A stretch of DNA of 64,000 nt, taken from contig CM070874.1 of NCBI GenBank assembly GCA_036365515.1, forward strand, positions 21,836,709 through 21,900,708. The letters are read 5' to 3'. Positions 22,601-37,472 of this stretch are shown piece after piece. This stretch comes from Torymus aiolomorphi (Eukaryota > Arthropoda > Insecta > Hymenoptera > Torymidae). Each line of letters begins with the position of its first letter. The first letter of the stretch is position 1. A program made the position numbers and the translations under genes. The notes beneath the pieces are model-generated. The model was not told the DNA's origin and did no database searches. It saw only the letters and a list, made by a program, of their open reading frames with translations.

Positions 22601-23826
22601 TCTTTCAAAAAATCTGTTCGAGGTTCTTTCAGAAAGAATTCGTGTAATTATTTTTTTCACTATTTTATTAAAAAAAATTTATTCCAAAAATCTTTTTCAA
22701 AAGAATTCTAAATTATTTCTTGTATTAATTCTCATGAGTTTCCCGGAAGACTTCATGAAATAATTCATGAACGGTTTTTGATTAGACATTGAATTATTTT
22801 TGTGAACTATTAATTCGTATCTTTCTGAAATTATTTCTGAATTATTTCATGATATAATTCTTGAAATGACTTCTGAACTATTTTTTTTTTCAAAAATCGG
22901 TTCAAGGTTATTTCAGAAAGAATTCTTGTAAATTTTTTTCGCTATTTTATTAAAAAAAATCTTATTCAAAAGAATTCTAAATTATTTTTTGTATTAAATC
23001 TCATGAGTTTCTCGGAAGATTTCATGAAATAATTCATGAACGGTTTTTGAATAGATATTGAATTATTTTTGTGAATGATAGATTTGTATCTTTCTGAAAT
23101 TATTTCAGAATTATTTAATGATATAATTCTTGAACTGATTTCTGAATTGTTTTATGTTTTCATTGAAAAAATCTTTTCAGGGTTCTTTCAGAAATAATTC
23201 GTGAATATATTTTTTGGCTATTTTATTAAAAACAATTTTATTCCAAAAAGGTTTTTCAAAAGAATTCTAAATTATTTCTTTTATTAATTCACAGGAGTTT
23301 TCCGAAAGATTTCATGAAATAATTCATGTTGAATTAATTTTGTGAATGTTTCATTTGTATCTTTCTGAAAGTATTTCTGAATTATTCAATGACATAATTC
23401 TTGAAATGATTTCTGAATTGTTTTACGTTTTCTTTCAAAAAATCTGTTCGAGGTTCTTTCAGAAAGAATTCGTGTAATTATTTTTTCACTATTTTATTAA
23501 AAAAAATTTATTCCAAAAATCTTTTTCAAAAGAATTCTAAATTATTTCTTGTATTAATTCTCATGAGTTTCCCGGAAGATTTCATGAAATAATTCATGAA
23601 CGGTTTTTGATTAGACATTGAATTATTTTTGTGAACTATTAATTCGTATCTTTCTGAAATTATTTCTGAATTATTTCATGATATAATTCTTGAAATGACT
23701 TCTGAACTATTTTTTTTTCAAAAATCGGTTCAAGGTTATTTCAGAAAGAATGCTTGTAAATATTTCTTTCGCTATTTTATTAAAAAAGTCTTATTCAAAA
23801 GAATTCTAAATTATTTTTTATATTAA
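19649..23826. repeat. HOR unit 2: 15-mer (4,178 bp) with an E/D chimeric monomer
   Basis: Order A-B-C-D-E-F-G-H-I-(E/D)-E-F-D'-E'-F'. The tenth monomer (from 22,169) begins as type E (CACAGGAGTTTTCCG) and switches after the shared GATTTCATGAAATAATTCATG to type D (AACGGTTTTTGAATAG, GATAGATTTG). This is an unequal-crossover product joining the first nine monomers of an 11-mer to the D-to-F' part of a 9-mer. Confidence 0.85.
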
Positions 23827-26800
23827 TTCACATGAGTTTCTCGGAAGATTTCATGATATCATTCATGAACGGTTTTTGAATAGATATTGATTTATTTTTG
23901 TGAATGATTGGTTTGTGTCTTTCTGAAATTATTTCAGAATTATTTAATGAAATAATTCATGAAATGATTTCTGAATCGTTTTTGTATTCATTCAAAAAAT
24001 CTTTTCAAAGTTCTTTCAGAAAGAATTCGTATGGATATTTTTTTCACTATTTTATTAAAAAAATTTTATTCCAAAAATCTTTTGGGAAAGAATTCTAAAT
24101 TATTTCTTGTATTAATTCACATGAGTTTCCTGGAAGATTTCATGAAATAATTCATGAACGATTTTTGAATAGATATTTAATTATTTTTGTGAACGATTAA
24201 TTTGTATCTTTATGAAATAATTTCTGATTTATTTCATGATATAAATCTTGAAATGATTTCTGAATTGATTTATGTTTTCTTTCACCAAATCTTTTCAAGG
24301 TTCTTTCAGAAAGAATTCGTGTAGATATTTTTTTCACTATTGTGTTTTAAAAAATTTTATTCTAAAAATATTTTTCAAAAGAATTCTATATTATTTCTTG
24401 TATTAATTCACACTAGTTTGGTGGAAGATTTCTTAAAATAATTCATGGAAAGTTTTTGAATAGATATTCAATAGTTTTTGTAAAATAATAAATTGTATCT
24501 TTTTGAAATAATTTCTGAATTATTTCATGATATAATTCTTGAAATGACTTCTGAACTATTTTTTTTTTTCAAAAATCCGTTCAAGGTTATTTCAGAAAGA
24601 ATTCTTGTAATTTTTTTCGCTATTTTATTAAAAAAATCTTATTCAAAAGAATTCTAAATTATTTTTGTATTAAATCTCATGAGTTTCTCGGAAGATTTCA
24701 TGAAATAATTCATGAACGGTTTTTGAATAGATATTGAATTATTTTTGTGAATGATAGATTTGTATCTTCCTGAAATTATTTCAGAATTATTTAATGATAT
24801 AATTCTTGAACTGATTTCTGAATTGTTTTATGTTTTCATTGAAAAAATCTTTTCACGGTTCTTTCAGAAATAATTCGTGAATATATTTTTTGGCTATTTT
24901 ATTAAAAAAAATTTTATTCCAAAAAGGTTTTTCAAAAGAATTCTAAATTATTTCTTGTATTAATTCACAGGAGTTTTCCGAAAGATTTCATGAAATAATT
25001 CATGTTGAATTAATTTTGTGAATGTTTCATTTGTATCTTTCTGAAAGTATTTCTGAATTATTCAATGACATAATTCTTGAAATGATTTTTGAATTGTTTT
25101 ACGTTTTCTTTCAAAAAATCTGTTCGAGGTTCTTTCAGAAAGAATTCGTGTAATTATTTTTTTCACTATTTTATTAAAAAAAATTTATTCCAAAAATCTT
25201 TTTCAAAAGAATTCTAAATTATTTCTTGTATTAATTCTCATGAGTTTCCCGGAAGACTTCATGAAATAATTCATGAACGGTTTTTGATTAGACATTGAAT
25301 TATTTTTGTGAACTATTAATTCGTATCTTTCTGAAATTATTTCTGAATTATTTCATGATATAATTCTTGAAATGACTTCTGAACTATTTTTTTTTTCAAA
25401 AATCGGTTCAAGGTAATTTGAGAAAGAATTCGTGTAATTTTTTTTTCACTATTTTATTAAAAAAGAATTTATTCCAAAAATCTTTTTCAAAAGAATTCTA
25501 AATTATTACTTGTATTAATTGACAGGAGTTTTCCGAAAGATTTCATGAAATAATTCATGTTGAATTAATTTTGTGAATGATTCATTTGTATCTTTCTGAA
25601 AGTATTTCTGAATTATTTAATGATATAATTCTTGAAATGATTTCTTAATTGTTTTACGTTTTCTTTTAAAAAATCTGTTCGAGGTTCTTTCAGAAAGAAT
25701 TCGTGTAATTATTTTTTCCTATTTTATTAAAAAAAAATTTATTCCAAAAATCTTTTTCTAAAGAATTCTAAATTATTTCTTGTATTAATTCTCATGAGTT
25801 TTCCTGAAGATTTCATGAAATAATTCATGAACGGTTTTTGATTAGATATTGAATTATTAGGTGAACGATTAATTTGTATCTTTCTGAAATAATTTCTGAA
25901 TTATTTCATGATATAATTCTTGAAATGATTTCTAAATTATTTTTTTTTTTTTCAAAAATCGGTTCAAGGTTATTTCAGAAAGAATTCTTGTAAATATTAT
26001 TTTCGCTATTTTATTAAAAAAAATCTTATTCAAAAGAATTCTAAATTATTTTTTGTATTAGTTCACATGAGTTTCTCGGAAGATTTCATGAAATAATTCA
26101 TGAACGGTTTTCGAATAGATATTGAATTATTTTTGTGAATGAATAATTTGTATGCTACTGTAATTATTTCTGAATTATTTAATGATATAATTCTGGAAAT
26201 GTATTCTGAATTGATTTATGTTTTCTTTGAAAAACTCTGTTCAAGGTTATTTAAGAAAGAAATCGTGTAAATATTTTTTTCGCTATTTTAATAAAAAAAA
26301 TCTTATTCCAAAGAAATCTAAATTATTTCTTGTATTAATTCACAGGAGTTTTCCGAAAGATTTCATGAAATAATTCATGTTGAATTAATTTTGTGAATGT
26401 TTCATTTGTATCTTTCTGAAAGTATTTCTGAATTATTCAATGATATAATTCTTGAAATGATTTCTGAATTGTTTTACGTTTTCTTTCAAAAAATCTGTTC
26501 GAGGTTCTTTCAGAAAGAATTCGTGTAATTATTTTTTTCACTATTTTATTAAAAAAAATTTATTCCAAAAATCTTTTTCAAAAGAATTCTAAATTATTTC
26601 TTGTATTAATTCTCATGAGTTTCCCGGAAGATTTCATGAAATAATTCATGAACGGTTTTTGATTAGACATTGAATTATTTTTGTGAACTATTAATTCGTA
26701 TCTTTCTGAAATTATTTCTGAATTATTTCATGATATAATTCTTGAAATGACTTCTGAACTATTTTTTTTTTCAAAAATCGGTTCAAGGTTATTTCAGAAA

Positions 26801-26880
26801 GAATGCTTGTAAATATTTCTTTCGCTATTTTATTAAAAAAAATCTTATTCAAAAGAATTCTAAATTATTTTTTATATTAA
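23827..26880. repeat. HOR unit 3: 11-mer (3,054 bp)
   Basis: Order A-B-C-D-E-F-G-H-I-E-F. The first F has a distinct ending (GGTAATTTGAGAAAGAATTCG) that leads into G, the signature of the F/G junction in all 11-mers. Monomer C is the 'TTTCTTAAAA / CAATAG' variant. Confidence 0.85.
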
Positions 26881-29390
26881 TTCACATGAGTTTCTCGGAA
26901 GATTTCATGATATCATTCATGAACGGTTTTTGAATAGATATTGATTTATTTTTGTGAATGATTGGTTTGTGTCTTTCTGAAATTATTTCAGAATTATTTA
27001 ATGAAATAATTCATGAAATGATTTCTGAATCGTTTTTGTATTCATTCAAAAAATCTTTTCAAAGTTCTTTCAGAAAGAATTCGTATGGATATTTTTTTCA
27101 CTATTTTATTAAAAAAAATTTTATTTCAAAAATCTTTTGGGAAAGAATTCTAAATTATTTCTTGTATTAATTCACATGAGTTTCCTGGAAGATTTCATGA
27201 AATAATTCATGAACGATTTTTGAATAGATATTTAATTATTTTTGTGAACGATTAATTTGTATCTTTATGAAATAATTTCTGATTTATTTCATGATATAAA
27301 TCTTGAAATGATTTCTGAATTGATTTATGTTTTCTTTCACCAAATCTTTTCAAGGTTCTTTCAGAAAGAATTCGTGTAGATATTTTTTTCACTATTGTGT
27401 TTTAAAAAATTTTATTCTAAAAATATTTTTCAAAAGAATTCTATATTATTTCTTGTATTAATTCACACTAGTTTGGTGGAAGATTTCATAAAATAATTCA
27501 TGGAAAGTTTTTGAATAGATATTCAATTGTTTTTGTAAAATAATAAATTGTATCTTTTTGAAATAATTTCTGAATTATTTCATGATATAATTCTTGAAAT
27601 GACTTCTGAACTATTTTTTTTTTCAAAAATCCGTTCAAGGTTATTTCAGAAAGAATTCTTGTAAATTTTTTTCGCTATTTTATTAAAAAAAATCTTATTC
27701 AAAAGAATTCTAAATTATTTTTTGTATTAAATCTCATGAGTTTCTCGGAAGATTTCATGAAATAATTCATGAACGGTTTTTGAATAGATATTGAATTATT
27801 TTTGTGAATGATAGATTTGTATCTTCCTGAAATTATTTCAGAATTATTTAATGATATAATTCTTGAACTGATTTCTGAATTGTTTTATGTTTTCATTGAA
27901 AAAATCTTTTCAGGGTTCTTTCAGAAATAATTCATGAATATATTTTTTGGCTATTTTATTAAAAAAAATTTTATTCCAAAAAGGTTTTTCAAAAGAATTC
28001 TAAATTATTTCTTGTATTAATTCACAGGAGTTTTCCGAAAGATTTCATGAAATAATTCATGTTGAATTAATTTTGTGAATGTTTCATTTGTATCTTTCTG
28101 AAAGTATTTCTGAATTATTCAATGACATAATTCTTGAAATGATTTCTGAATTGTTTTACGTTTTCTTTCAAAAAATCTGTTCGAGGTTCTTTCAGAAAGA
28201 ATTCGTGTAATTATTTTTTTCACTATTTTATTAAAAAAAATTTATTCCAAAAATCTTTTTCAAAAGAATTCTAAATTATTTCTTGTATTAATTCTCATGA
28301 GTTTCCCGGAAGACTTCATGAAATAATTCATGAACGGTTTTTGATTAGACATTGAATTATTTTTGTGAACTATTAATTCGTATCTTTCTGAAATTATTTC
28401 TGAATTATTTCATGATATAATTCTTGAAATGACTTCTGAACTATTTTTTTTTTCAAAAATCGGTTCAAGGTTATTTCAGAAAGAATTCTTGTAAATTTTT
28501 TCGCTATTTTATTAAAAAAAATCTTATTCAAAAGAATTCTAAATTATTTTTTGTATTAAATCTCATGAGTTTCTCGGAAGATTTCATGAAATAATTCATG
28601 AACGGTTTTTGAATAGATATTGAATTATTTTTGTGAATGATAGATTTGTATCTTTCTGAAATTATTTCAGAATTATTTAATGATATAATTCTTGAACTGA
28701 TTTCTGAATTGTTTTATGTTTTCATTGAAAAAATCTTTTCAGGGTTCTTTCAGAAATAATTCGTGAATATATTTTTTTGGCTATTTTATTAAAAACAATT
28801 TTATTCCAAAAAGGTTTTTCAAAAGAATTCTAAATTATTTCTTTTATTAATTCACAGGAGTTTTCCGAAAGATTTCATGAAATAATTCATGTTGAATTAA
28901 TTTTGTGAATGTTTCATTTGTATCTTTCTGAAAGTATTTCTGAATTATTCAATGACATAATTCTTGAAATGATTTCTGAATTGTTTTACGTTTTCTTTCA
29001 AAAATCTGTTCGAGGTTCTTTCAGAAAGAATTCGTGTAATTATTTTTTCACTATTTTATTAAAAAAAATTTATTCCAAAAATCTTTTTCAAAAGAATTCT
29101 AAATTATTTCTTGTATTAATTCTCATGAGTTTCCCGGAAGATTTCATGAAATAATTCATGAACGGTTTTTGATTAGACATTGAATTATTTTTGTGAACTA
29201 TTAATTCGTATCTTTCTGAAATTATTTCTGAATTATTTCATGATATAATTCTTGAAATGACTTCTGAACTATTTTTTTTTTCAAAAATCGGTTCAAGGTT
29301 ATTTCAGAAAGAATGCTTGTAAATATTTCTTTCGCTATTTTATTAAAAAAAATCTTATTCAAAAGAATTCTAAATTATTTTTTATATTAA
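26881..29390. repeat. HOR unit 4: 9-mer (2,510 bp), superunit partner of unit 3
   Basis: A-B-C-D-E-F-D'-E'-F'. It carries the private variants shared only with units 6 and 9: 'TTTTATTTCAAAAATC' in A, together with 'TTTCATAAAA / CAATTG' in C. Confidence 0.85.
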
Positions 29391-32300
29391 TTCACAGAGT
29401 TTCTCGGAAGATTTCATGATATCATTCATGAACGGTTTTTGAATAGATATTGATTTATTTTTGTGAATGATTGGTTTGTGTCTTTCTGAAATTATTTCAG
29501 AATTATTTAATGAAATAATTCATGAAATGATTTCTGAATCGTTTTTGTATTCATTCAAAAAATCTTTTCAAAGTTCTTTCAGAAAGAATTCGTATGGATA
29601 TTTTTTTCACTATTTTATTAAAAAAAATTTTATTCCAAAAATCTTTTGGGAAAGAATTCTAAATTATTTCTTGTATTAATTCACATGAGTTTCCTGGAAG
29701 ATTTCATGAAATAATTCATGAACGATTTTTGAATAGATATTTAATTATTTTTGTGAACGATTAATTTGTATCTTTATGAAATAATTTCTGATTTATTTCA
29801 TGATATAAATCTTGAAATGATTTCTGAATTGATTTATGTTTTCTTTCACCAAATCTTTTCAAGGTTCTTTCAGAAAGAATTCGTGTAGATATTTTTTCAC
29901 TATTGTGTTTTAAAAAATTTTATTCTAAAAATATTTTTCAAAAGAATTCTATATTATTTCTTGTATTAATTCACACTAGTTTGGTGGAAGATTTCTTAAA
30001 ATAATTCATGGAAAGTTTTTGAATAGATATTCAATAGTTTTTGTAAAATAATAAATTGTATCTTTTTGAAATAATTTCTGAATTATTTCATGATATAATT
30101 CTTGAAATGACTTCTGAACTATTTTTTTTTTTCAAAAATCCGTTCAAGGTTATTTCAGAAAGAATTCTTGTAAATTTTTTCGCTATTTTATTAAAAAAAA
30201 TCTTATTCAAAAGAATTCTAAATTATTTTTTGTATTAAATCTCATGAGTTTCTCGGAAGATTTCATGAAATAATTCATGAACGGTTTTTGAATAGATATT
30301 GAATTATTTTTGTGAATGATAGATTTGTATCTTCCTGAAATTATTTCAGAATTATTTAATGATATAATTCTTGAACTGATTTCTGAATTGTTTTATGTTT
30401 TCATTGAAAAAATCTTTTCAGGGTTCTTTCAGAAATAATTCGTGAATATATTTTTTTGGCTATTTTATTAAAAAAAATTTTATTCCAAAAAGGTTTTTCA
30501 AAAGAATTCTAAATTATTTCTTGTATTAATTCACAGGAGTTTTCCGAAAGATTTCATGAAATAATTCATGTTGAATTAATTTTGTGAATGTTTCATTTGT
30601 ATCTTTCTGAAAGTATTTCTGAATTATTCAATGACATAATTCTTGAAATGATTTTTGAATTGTTTTACGTTTTCTTTCAAAAAATCTGTTCGAGGTTCTT
30701 TCAGAAAGAATTCGTGTAATTATTTTTTCACTATTTTATTAAAAAAAATTTATTCCAAAAATCTTTTTCAAAAGAATTCTAAATTATTTCTTGTATTAAT
30801 TCTCATGAGTTTCCCGGAAGACTTCATGAAATAATTCATGAACGGTTTTTGATTAGACATTGAATTATTTTTGTGAACTATTAATTCGTATCTTTCTGAA
30901 ATTATTTCTGAATTATTTCATGATATAATTCTTGAAATGACTTCTGAACTATTTTTTTTTTCAAAAATCGGTTCAAGGTAATTTGAGAAAGAATTCGTGT
31001 AATTATTTTTTTCACTATTTTATTAAAAAAGAATTTATTCCAAAAATCTTTTTCAAAAGAATTCTAAATTATTACTTGTATTAATTGACAGGAGTTTTCC
31101 GAAAGATTTCATGAAATAATTCATGTTGAATTAATTTTGTGAATGATTCATTTGTATCTTTCTGAAAGTATTTCTGAATTATTTAATGATATAATTCTTG
31201 AAATGATTTCTTAATTGTTTTACGTTTTCTTTTAAAAAATCTGTTCGAGGTTCTTTCAGAAAGAATTCGTGTAATTATTTTTTTCCCTATTTTATTAAAA
31301 AAAAATTTATTCCAAAAATCTTTTTCTAAAGAATTCTAAATTATTTCTTGTATTAATTCTCATGAGTTTTCCTGAAGATTTCATGAAATAATTCATGAAC
31401 GGTTTTTGATTAGATATTGAATTATTAGGTGAACGATTAATTTGTATCTTTCTGAAATAATTTCTGAATTATTTCATGATATAATTCTTGAAATGATTTC
31501 TAAATTATTTTTTTTTTTTTCAAAAATCGGTTCAAGGTTATTTCAGAAAGAATTCTTGTAAATATTATTTTCGCTATTTTATTAAAAAAAATCTTATTCA
31601 AAAGAATTCTAAATTATTTTTTGTATTAGTTCACATGAGTTTCTCGGAAGATTTCATGAAATAATTCATGAACGGTTTTCGAATAGATATTGAATTATTT
31701 TTGTGAATGAATAATTTGTATGCTACTGTAATTATTTCTGAATTATTTAATGATATAATTCTGGAAATGTATTCTGAATTGATTTATGTTTTCTTTGAAA
31801 AAAATCTGTTCAAGGTTATTTAAGAAAGAAATCGTGTAAATATTTTTTTCGCTATTTTAATAAAAAAAATCTTATTCCAAAGAAATCTAAATTATTTCTT
31901 TTATTAATTCACAGGAGTTTTCCGAAAGATTTCATGAAATAATTCATGTTGAATTAATTTTGTGAATGTTTCATTTGTATCTTTCTGAAAGTATTTCTGA
32001 ATTATTCAATGATATAATTCTTGAAATGATTTCTGAATTGTTTTACGTTTTCTTTCAAAAAATCTGTTCGAGGTTCTTTCAGAAAGAATTCGTGTAATTA
32101 TTTTTTCACTATTTTATTAAAAAAAAATTTATTCCAAAAATCTTTTTCAAAAGAATTCTAAATTATTTCTTGTATTAATTCTCATGAGTTTCCCGGAAGA
32201 TTTCATGAAATAATTCATGAACGGTTTTTGATTAGACATTGAATTATTTTTGTGAACTATTAATTCGTATCTTTCTGAAATTATTTCTGAATTATTTCAT

Positions 32301-32449
32301 GATATAATTCTTGAAATGACTTCTGAACTATTTTTTTTTTCAAAAATCGGTTCAAGGTTATTTCAGAAAGAATGCTTGTAAATATTTCTTTCGCTATTTT
32401 ATTAAAAAAAATCTTATTCAAAAGAATTCTAAATTATTTTTTATATTAA
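29391..32449. repeat. HOR unit 5: 11-mer (3,059 bp)
   Basis: Same monomer order as unit 3, including the F/G junction near 30,980. A has lost one T in its head (TTCACAGAG instead of TTCACATGAG). Confidence 0.85.
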
Positions 32450-34964
32450 TTCACATGAGTTTCTCGGAAGATTTCATGATATCATTCATGAACGGTTTTT
32501 GAATAGATATTGATTTATTTTTGTGAATGATTGGTTTGTGTCTTTCTGAAATTATTTCAGAATTATTTAATGAAATAATTCATGAAATGATTTCTGAATC
32601 GTTTTTGTATTCATTCAAAAAATCTTTTCAAAGTTCTTTCAGAAAGAATTCGTATGGATATTTTTTTCACTATTTTATTAAAAAAAATTTTATTTCAAAA
32701 ATCTTTTGGGAAAGAATTCTAAATTATTTCTTGTATTAATTCACATGAGTTTCCTGGAAGATTTCATGAAATAATTCATGAACGATTTTTGAATAGATAT
32801 TTAATTATTTTTGTGAACGATTAATTTGTATCTTTATGAAATAATTTCTGATTTATTTCATGATATAAATCTTGAAATGATTTCTGAATTGATTTATGTT
32901 TTCTTTCACCAAATCTTTTCAAGGTTCTTTCAGAAAGAATTCGTGTAGATATTTTTTCACTATTGTGTTTTAAAAAATTTTATTCTAAAAATATTTTTCA
33001 AAAGAATTCTATATTATTTCTTGTATTAATTCACACTAGTTTGGTGGAAGATTTCATAAAATAATTCATGGAAAGTTTTTGAATAGATATTCAATTGTTT
33101 TTGTAAAATAATAAATTGTATCTTTTTGAAATAATTTCTGAATTATTTCATGATATAATTCTTGAAATGACTTCTGAACTATTTTTTTTTTTCAAAAATC
33201 CGTTCAAGGTTATTTCAGAAAGAATTCTTGTAAATTTTTTTCGCTATTTTATTAAAAAAAATCTTATTCAAAAGAATTCTAAATTATTTTTTGTATTAAA
33301 TCTCATGAGTTTCTCGGAAGATTTCATGAAATAATTCATGAACGGTTTTTGAATAGATATTGAATTATTTTTGTGAATGATAGATTTGTATCTTCCTGAA
33401 ATTATTTCAGAATTATTTAATGATATAATTCTTGAACTGATTTCTGAATTGTTTTATGTTTTCATTGAAAAAATCTTTTCAGGGTTCTTTCAGAAATAAT
33501 TCATGAATATATTTTTTTGGCTATTTTATTAAAAAAAATTTTATTCCAAAAAGGTTTTTCAAAAGAATTCTAAATTATTTCTTGTATTAATTCACAGGAG
33601 TTTTCCGAAAGATTTCATGAAATAATTCATGTTGAATTAATTTTGTGAATGTTTCATTTGTATCTTTCTGAAAGTATTTCTGAATTATTCAATGACATAA
33701 TTCTTGAAATGATTTCTGAATTGTTTTACGTTTTCTTTCAAAAAATCTGTTCGAGGTTCTTTCAGAAAGAATTCGTGTAATTATTTTTTTCACTATTTTA
33801 TTAAAAAAAATTTATTCCAAAAATCTTTTTCAAAAGAATTCTAAATTATTTCTTGTATTAATTCTCATGAGTTTCCCGGAAGACTTCATGAAATAATTCA
33901 TGAACGGTTTTTGATTAGACATTGAATTATTTTTGTGAACTATTAATTCGTATCTTTCTGAAATTATTTCTGAATTATTTCATGATATAATTCTTGAAAT
34001 GACTTCTGAACTATTTTTTTTTTTCAAAAATCGGTTCAAGGTTATTTCAGAAAGAATTCTTGTAAATTTTTTTCGCTATTTTATTAAAAAAAATCTTATT
34101 CAAAAGAATTCTAAATTATTTTTTGTATTAAATCTCATGAGTTTCTCGGAAGATTTCATGAAATAATTCATGAACGGTTTTTGAATAGATATTGAATTAT
34201 TTTTGTGAATGATAGATTTGTATCTTTCTGAAATTATTTCAGAATTATTTAATGATATAATTCTTGAACTGATTTCTGAATTGTTTTATGTTTTCATTGA
34301 AAAAATCTTTTCAGGGTTCTTTCAGAAATAATTCGTGAATATATTTTTTGGCTATTTTATTAAAAACAATTTTATTCCAAAAAGGTTTTTCAAAAGAATT
34401 CTAAATTATTTCTTTTATTAATTCACAGGAGTTTTCCGAAAGATTTCATGAAATAATTCATGTTGAATTAATTTTGTGAATGTTTCATTTGTATCTTTCT
34501 GAAAGTATTTCTGAATTATTCAATGACATAATTCTTGAAATGATTTCTGAATTGTTTTACGTTTTCTTTCAAAAAATCTGTTCGAGGTTCTTTCAGAAAG
34601 AATTCGTGTAATTATTTTTTTCACTATTTTATTAAAAAAAAATTTATTCCAAAAATCTTTTTCAAAAGAATTCTAAATTATTTCTTGTATTAATTCTCAT
34701 GAGTTTCCCGGAAGATTTCATGAAATAATTCATGAACGGTTTTTGATTAGACATTGAATTATTTTTGTGAACTATTAATTCGTATCTTTCTGAAATTATT
34801 TCTGAATTATTTCATGATATAATTCTTGAAATGACTTCTGAACTATTTTTTTTTTCAAAAATCGGTTCAAGGTTATTTCAGAAAGAATGCTTGTAAATAT
34901 TTCTTTCGCTATTTTATTAAAAAAAATCTTATTCAAAAGAATTCTAAATTATTTTTTATATTAA
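32450..34964. repeat. HOR unit 6: 9-mer (2,515 bp), superunit partner of unit 5
   Basis: A-B-C-D-E-F-D'-E'-F' with the same private A and C variants as units 4 and 9. Confidence 0.85.
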
Positions 34965-37472
34965 TTCACATGAGTTTCTCGGAAGATTTCATGATATCAT
35001 TCATGAACGGTTTTTGAATAGATATTGATTTATTTTTGTGAATGATTGGTTTGTGTCTTTCTGAAATTATTTCAGAATTATTTAATGAAATAATTCATGA
35101 AATGATTTCTGAATCGTTTTTGTATTCATTCAAAAAATCTTTTCAAAGTTCTTTCAGAAAGAATTCGTATGGATATTTTTTTCACTATTTTATTAAAAAA
35201 AATTTTATTCCAAAAATCTTTTGGGAAAGAATTCTAAATTATTTCTTGTATTAATTCACATGAGTTTCCTGGAAGATTTCATGAAATAATTCATGAACGA
35301 TTTTTGAATAGATATTTAATTATTTTTGTGAACGATTAATTTGTATCTTTATGAAATAATTTCTGATTTATTTCATGATATAAATCTTGAAATGATTTCT
35401 GAATTGATTTATGTTTTTTCACCAAATCTTTTCAAGGTTCTTTCAAAAACAATTCCTGTAGATCTTTTTTTCACTATTGTGTTTTAAAAAATTTTATTCT
35501 AAAAATATTTTTCAAAAGAATTCTATATTATTTCTTGTATTAATTCACACTAGTTTGGTGGAAGATTTCTTAAAATAATTCATGGAAAGTTTTTGAATAG
35601 ATATTCAATAGTTTTTGTAAAATAATAAATTGTATCTTTTTGAAATAATTTCTGAATTATTTCATGATATAATTCTTGAAATGACTTCTGAACTATTTTT
35701 TTTTCAAAAATCCGTTCAAGGTTATTTCAGAAAGAATTCTTGTAAATTTTTTTCGCTATTTTATTAAAAAAATCTTATTCAAAAGAATTCTAAATTATTT
35801 TTGTATTAAATCTCATGAGTTTCTCGGAAGATTTCATGAAATAATTCATGAACGGTTTTTGAATAGATATTGAATTATTTTTGTGAATGATAGATTTGTA
35901 TCTTCCTGAAATTATTTCAGAATTATTTAATGATATAATTCTTGAACTGATTTCTGAATTGTTTTATGTTTTCATTGAAAAAATCTTTTCAGGGTTCTTT
36001 CAGAAATAATTCATGAATATATTTTTTTGGCTATTTTATTAAAAAAAATTTTATTCCAAAAAGGTTTTTCAAAAGAATTCTAAATTATTTCTTGTATTAA
36101 TTCACAGGAGTTTTCCGAAAGATTTCATGAAATAATTCATGTTGAATTAATTTTGTGAATGTTTCATTTGTATCTTTCTGAAAGTATTTCTGAATTATTC
36201 AATGACATAATTCTTGAAATGATTTCTGAATTGTTTTACGTTTTCTTTCAAAAAATCTGTTCGAGGTTCTTTCAGAAAGAATTCGTGTAATTATTTTTTT
36301 CACTATTTTATTAAAAAAAATTTATTCCAAAAATCTTTTTCAAAAGAATTCTAAATTATTTCTTGTATTAATTCTCATGAGTTTCCCGGAAGACTTCATG
36401 AAATAATTCATGAACGGTTTTTGATTAGACATTGAATTATTTTTGTGAACTATTAATTCGTATCTTTCTGAAATTATTTCTGAATTATTTCATGATATAA
36501 TTCTTGAAATGACTTCTGAACTATTTTTTTTTCAAAAATCGGTTCAAGGTTATTTCAGAAAGAATTCTTGTAAATTTTTTTCGCTATTTTATTAAAAAAA
36601 ATCTTATTCAAAAGAATTCTAAATTATTTTTTGTATTAAATCTCATGAGTTTCTCGGAAGATTTCATGAAATAATTCATGAACGGTTTTTGAATAGATAT
36701 TGAATTATTTTTGTGAATGATAGATTTGTATCTTTCTGAAATTATTTCAGAATTATTTAATGATATAATTCTTGAACTGATTTCTGAATTGTTTTATGTT
36801 TTCATTGAAAAAATCTTTTCAGGGTTCTTTCAGAAATAATTCGTGAATATATTTTTTTGGCTATTTTATTAAAAACAATTTTATTCCAAAAAGGTTTTTC
36901 AAAAGAATTCTAAATTATTTCTTTTATTAATTCACAGGAGTTTTCCGAAAGATTTCATGAAATAATTCATGTTGAATTAATTTTGTGAATGTTTCATTTG
37001 TATCTTTCTGAAAGTATTTCTGAATTATTCAATGACATAATTCTTGAAATGATTTCTGAATTGTTTTACGTTTTCTTTCAAAAAATCTGTTCGAGGTTCT
37101 TTCAGAAAGAATTCGTGTAATTATTTTTTTCACTATTTTATTAAAAAAAATTTATTCCAAAAATCTTTTTCAAAAGAATTCTAAATTATTTCTTGTATTA
37201 ATTCTCATGAGTTTCCCGGAAGACTTCATGAAATAATTCATGAACGGTTTTTGATTAGACATTGAATTATTTTTGTGAACTATTAATTCGTATCTTTCTG
37301 AAATTATTTCTGAATTATTTCATGATATAATTCTTGAAATGACTTCTGAACTATTTTTTTTTTTCAAAAATCGGTTCAAGGTTATTTGAGAAAGAATTCT
37401 TGTAAATATTTCTTTCGCTATTTTATTAAAAAAGTCTTATTCAAAAGAATTCTAAATTATTTTTTATATTAA
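34965..37472. repeat. HOR unit 7: 9-mer (2,508 bp)
   Basis: A-B-C-D-E-F-D'-E'-F'. The B monomer has a local cluster of differences (TTCAAAAACAATTCCTGTAGATC near 35,445-35,465) not seen in other B copies. The final F' ends with the 'AAAAAAGTCTTATTC' variant. Confidence 0.85.
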
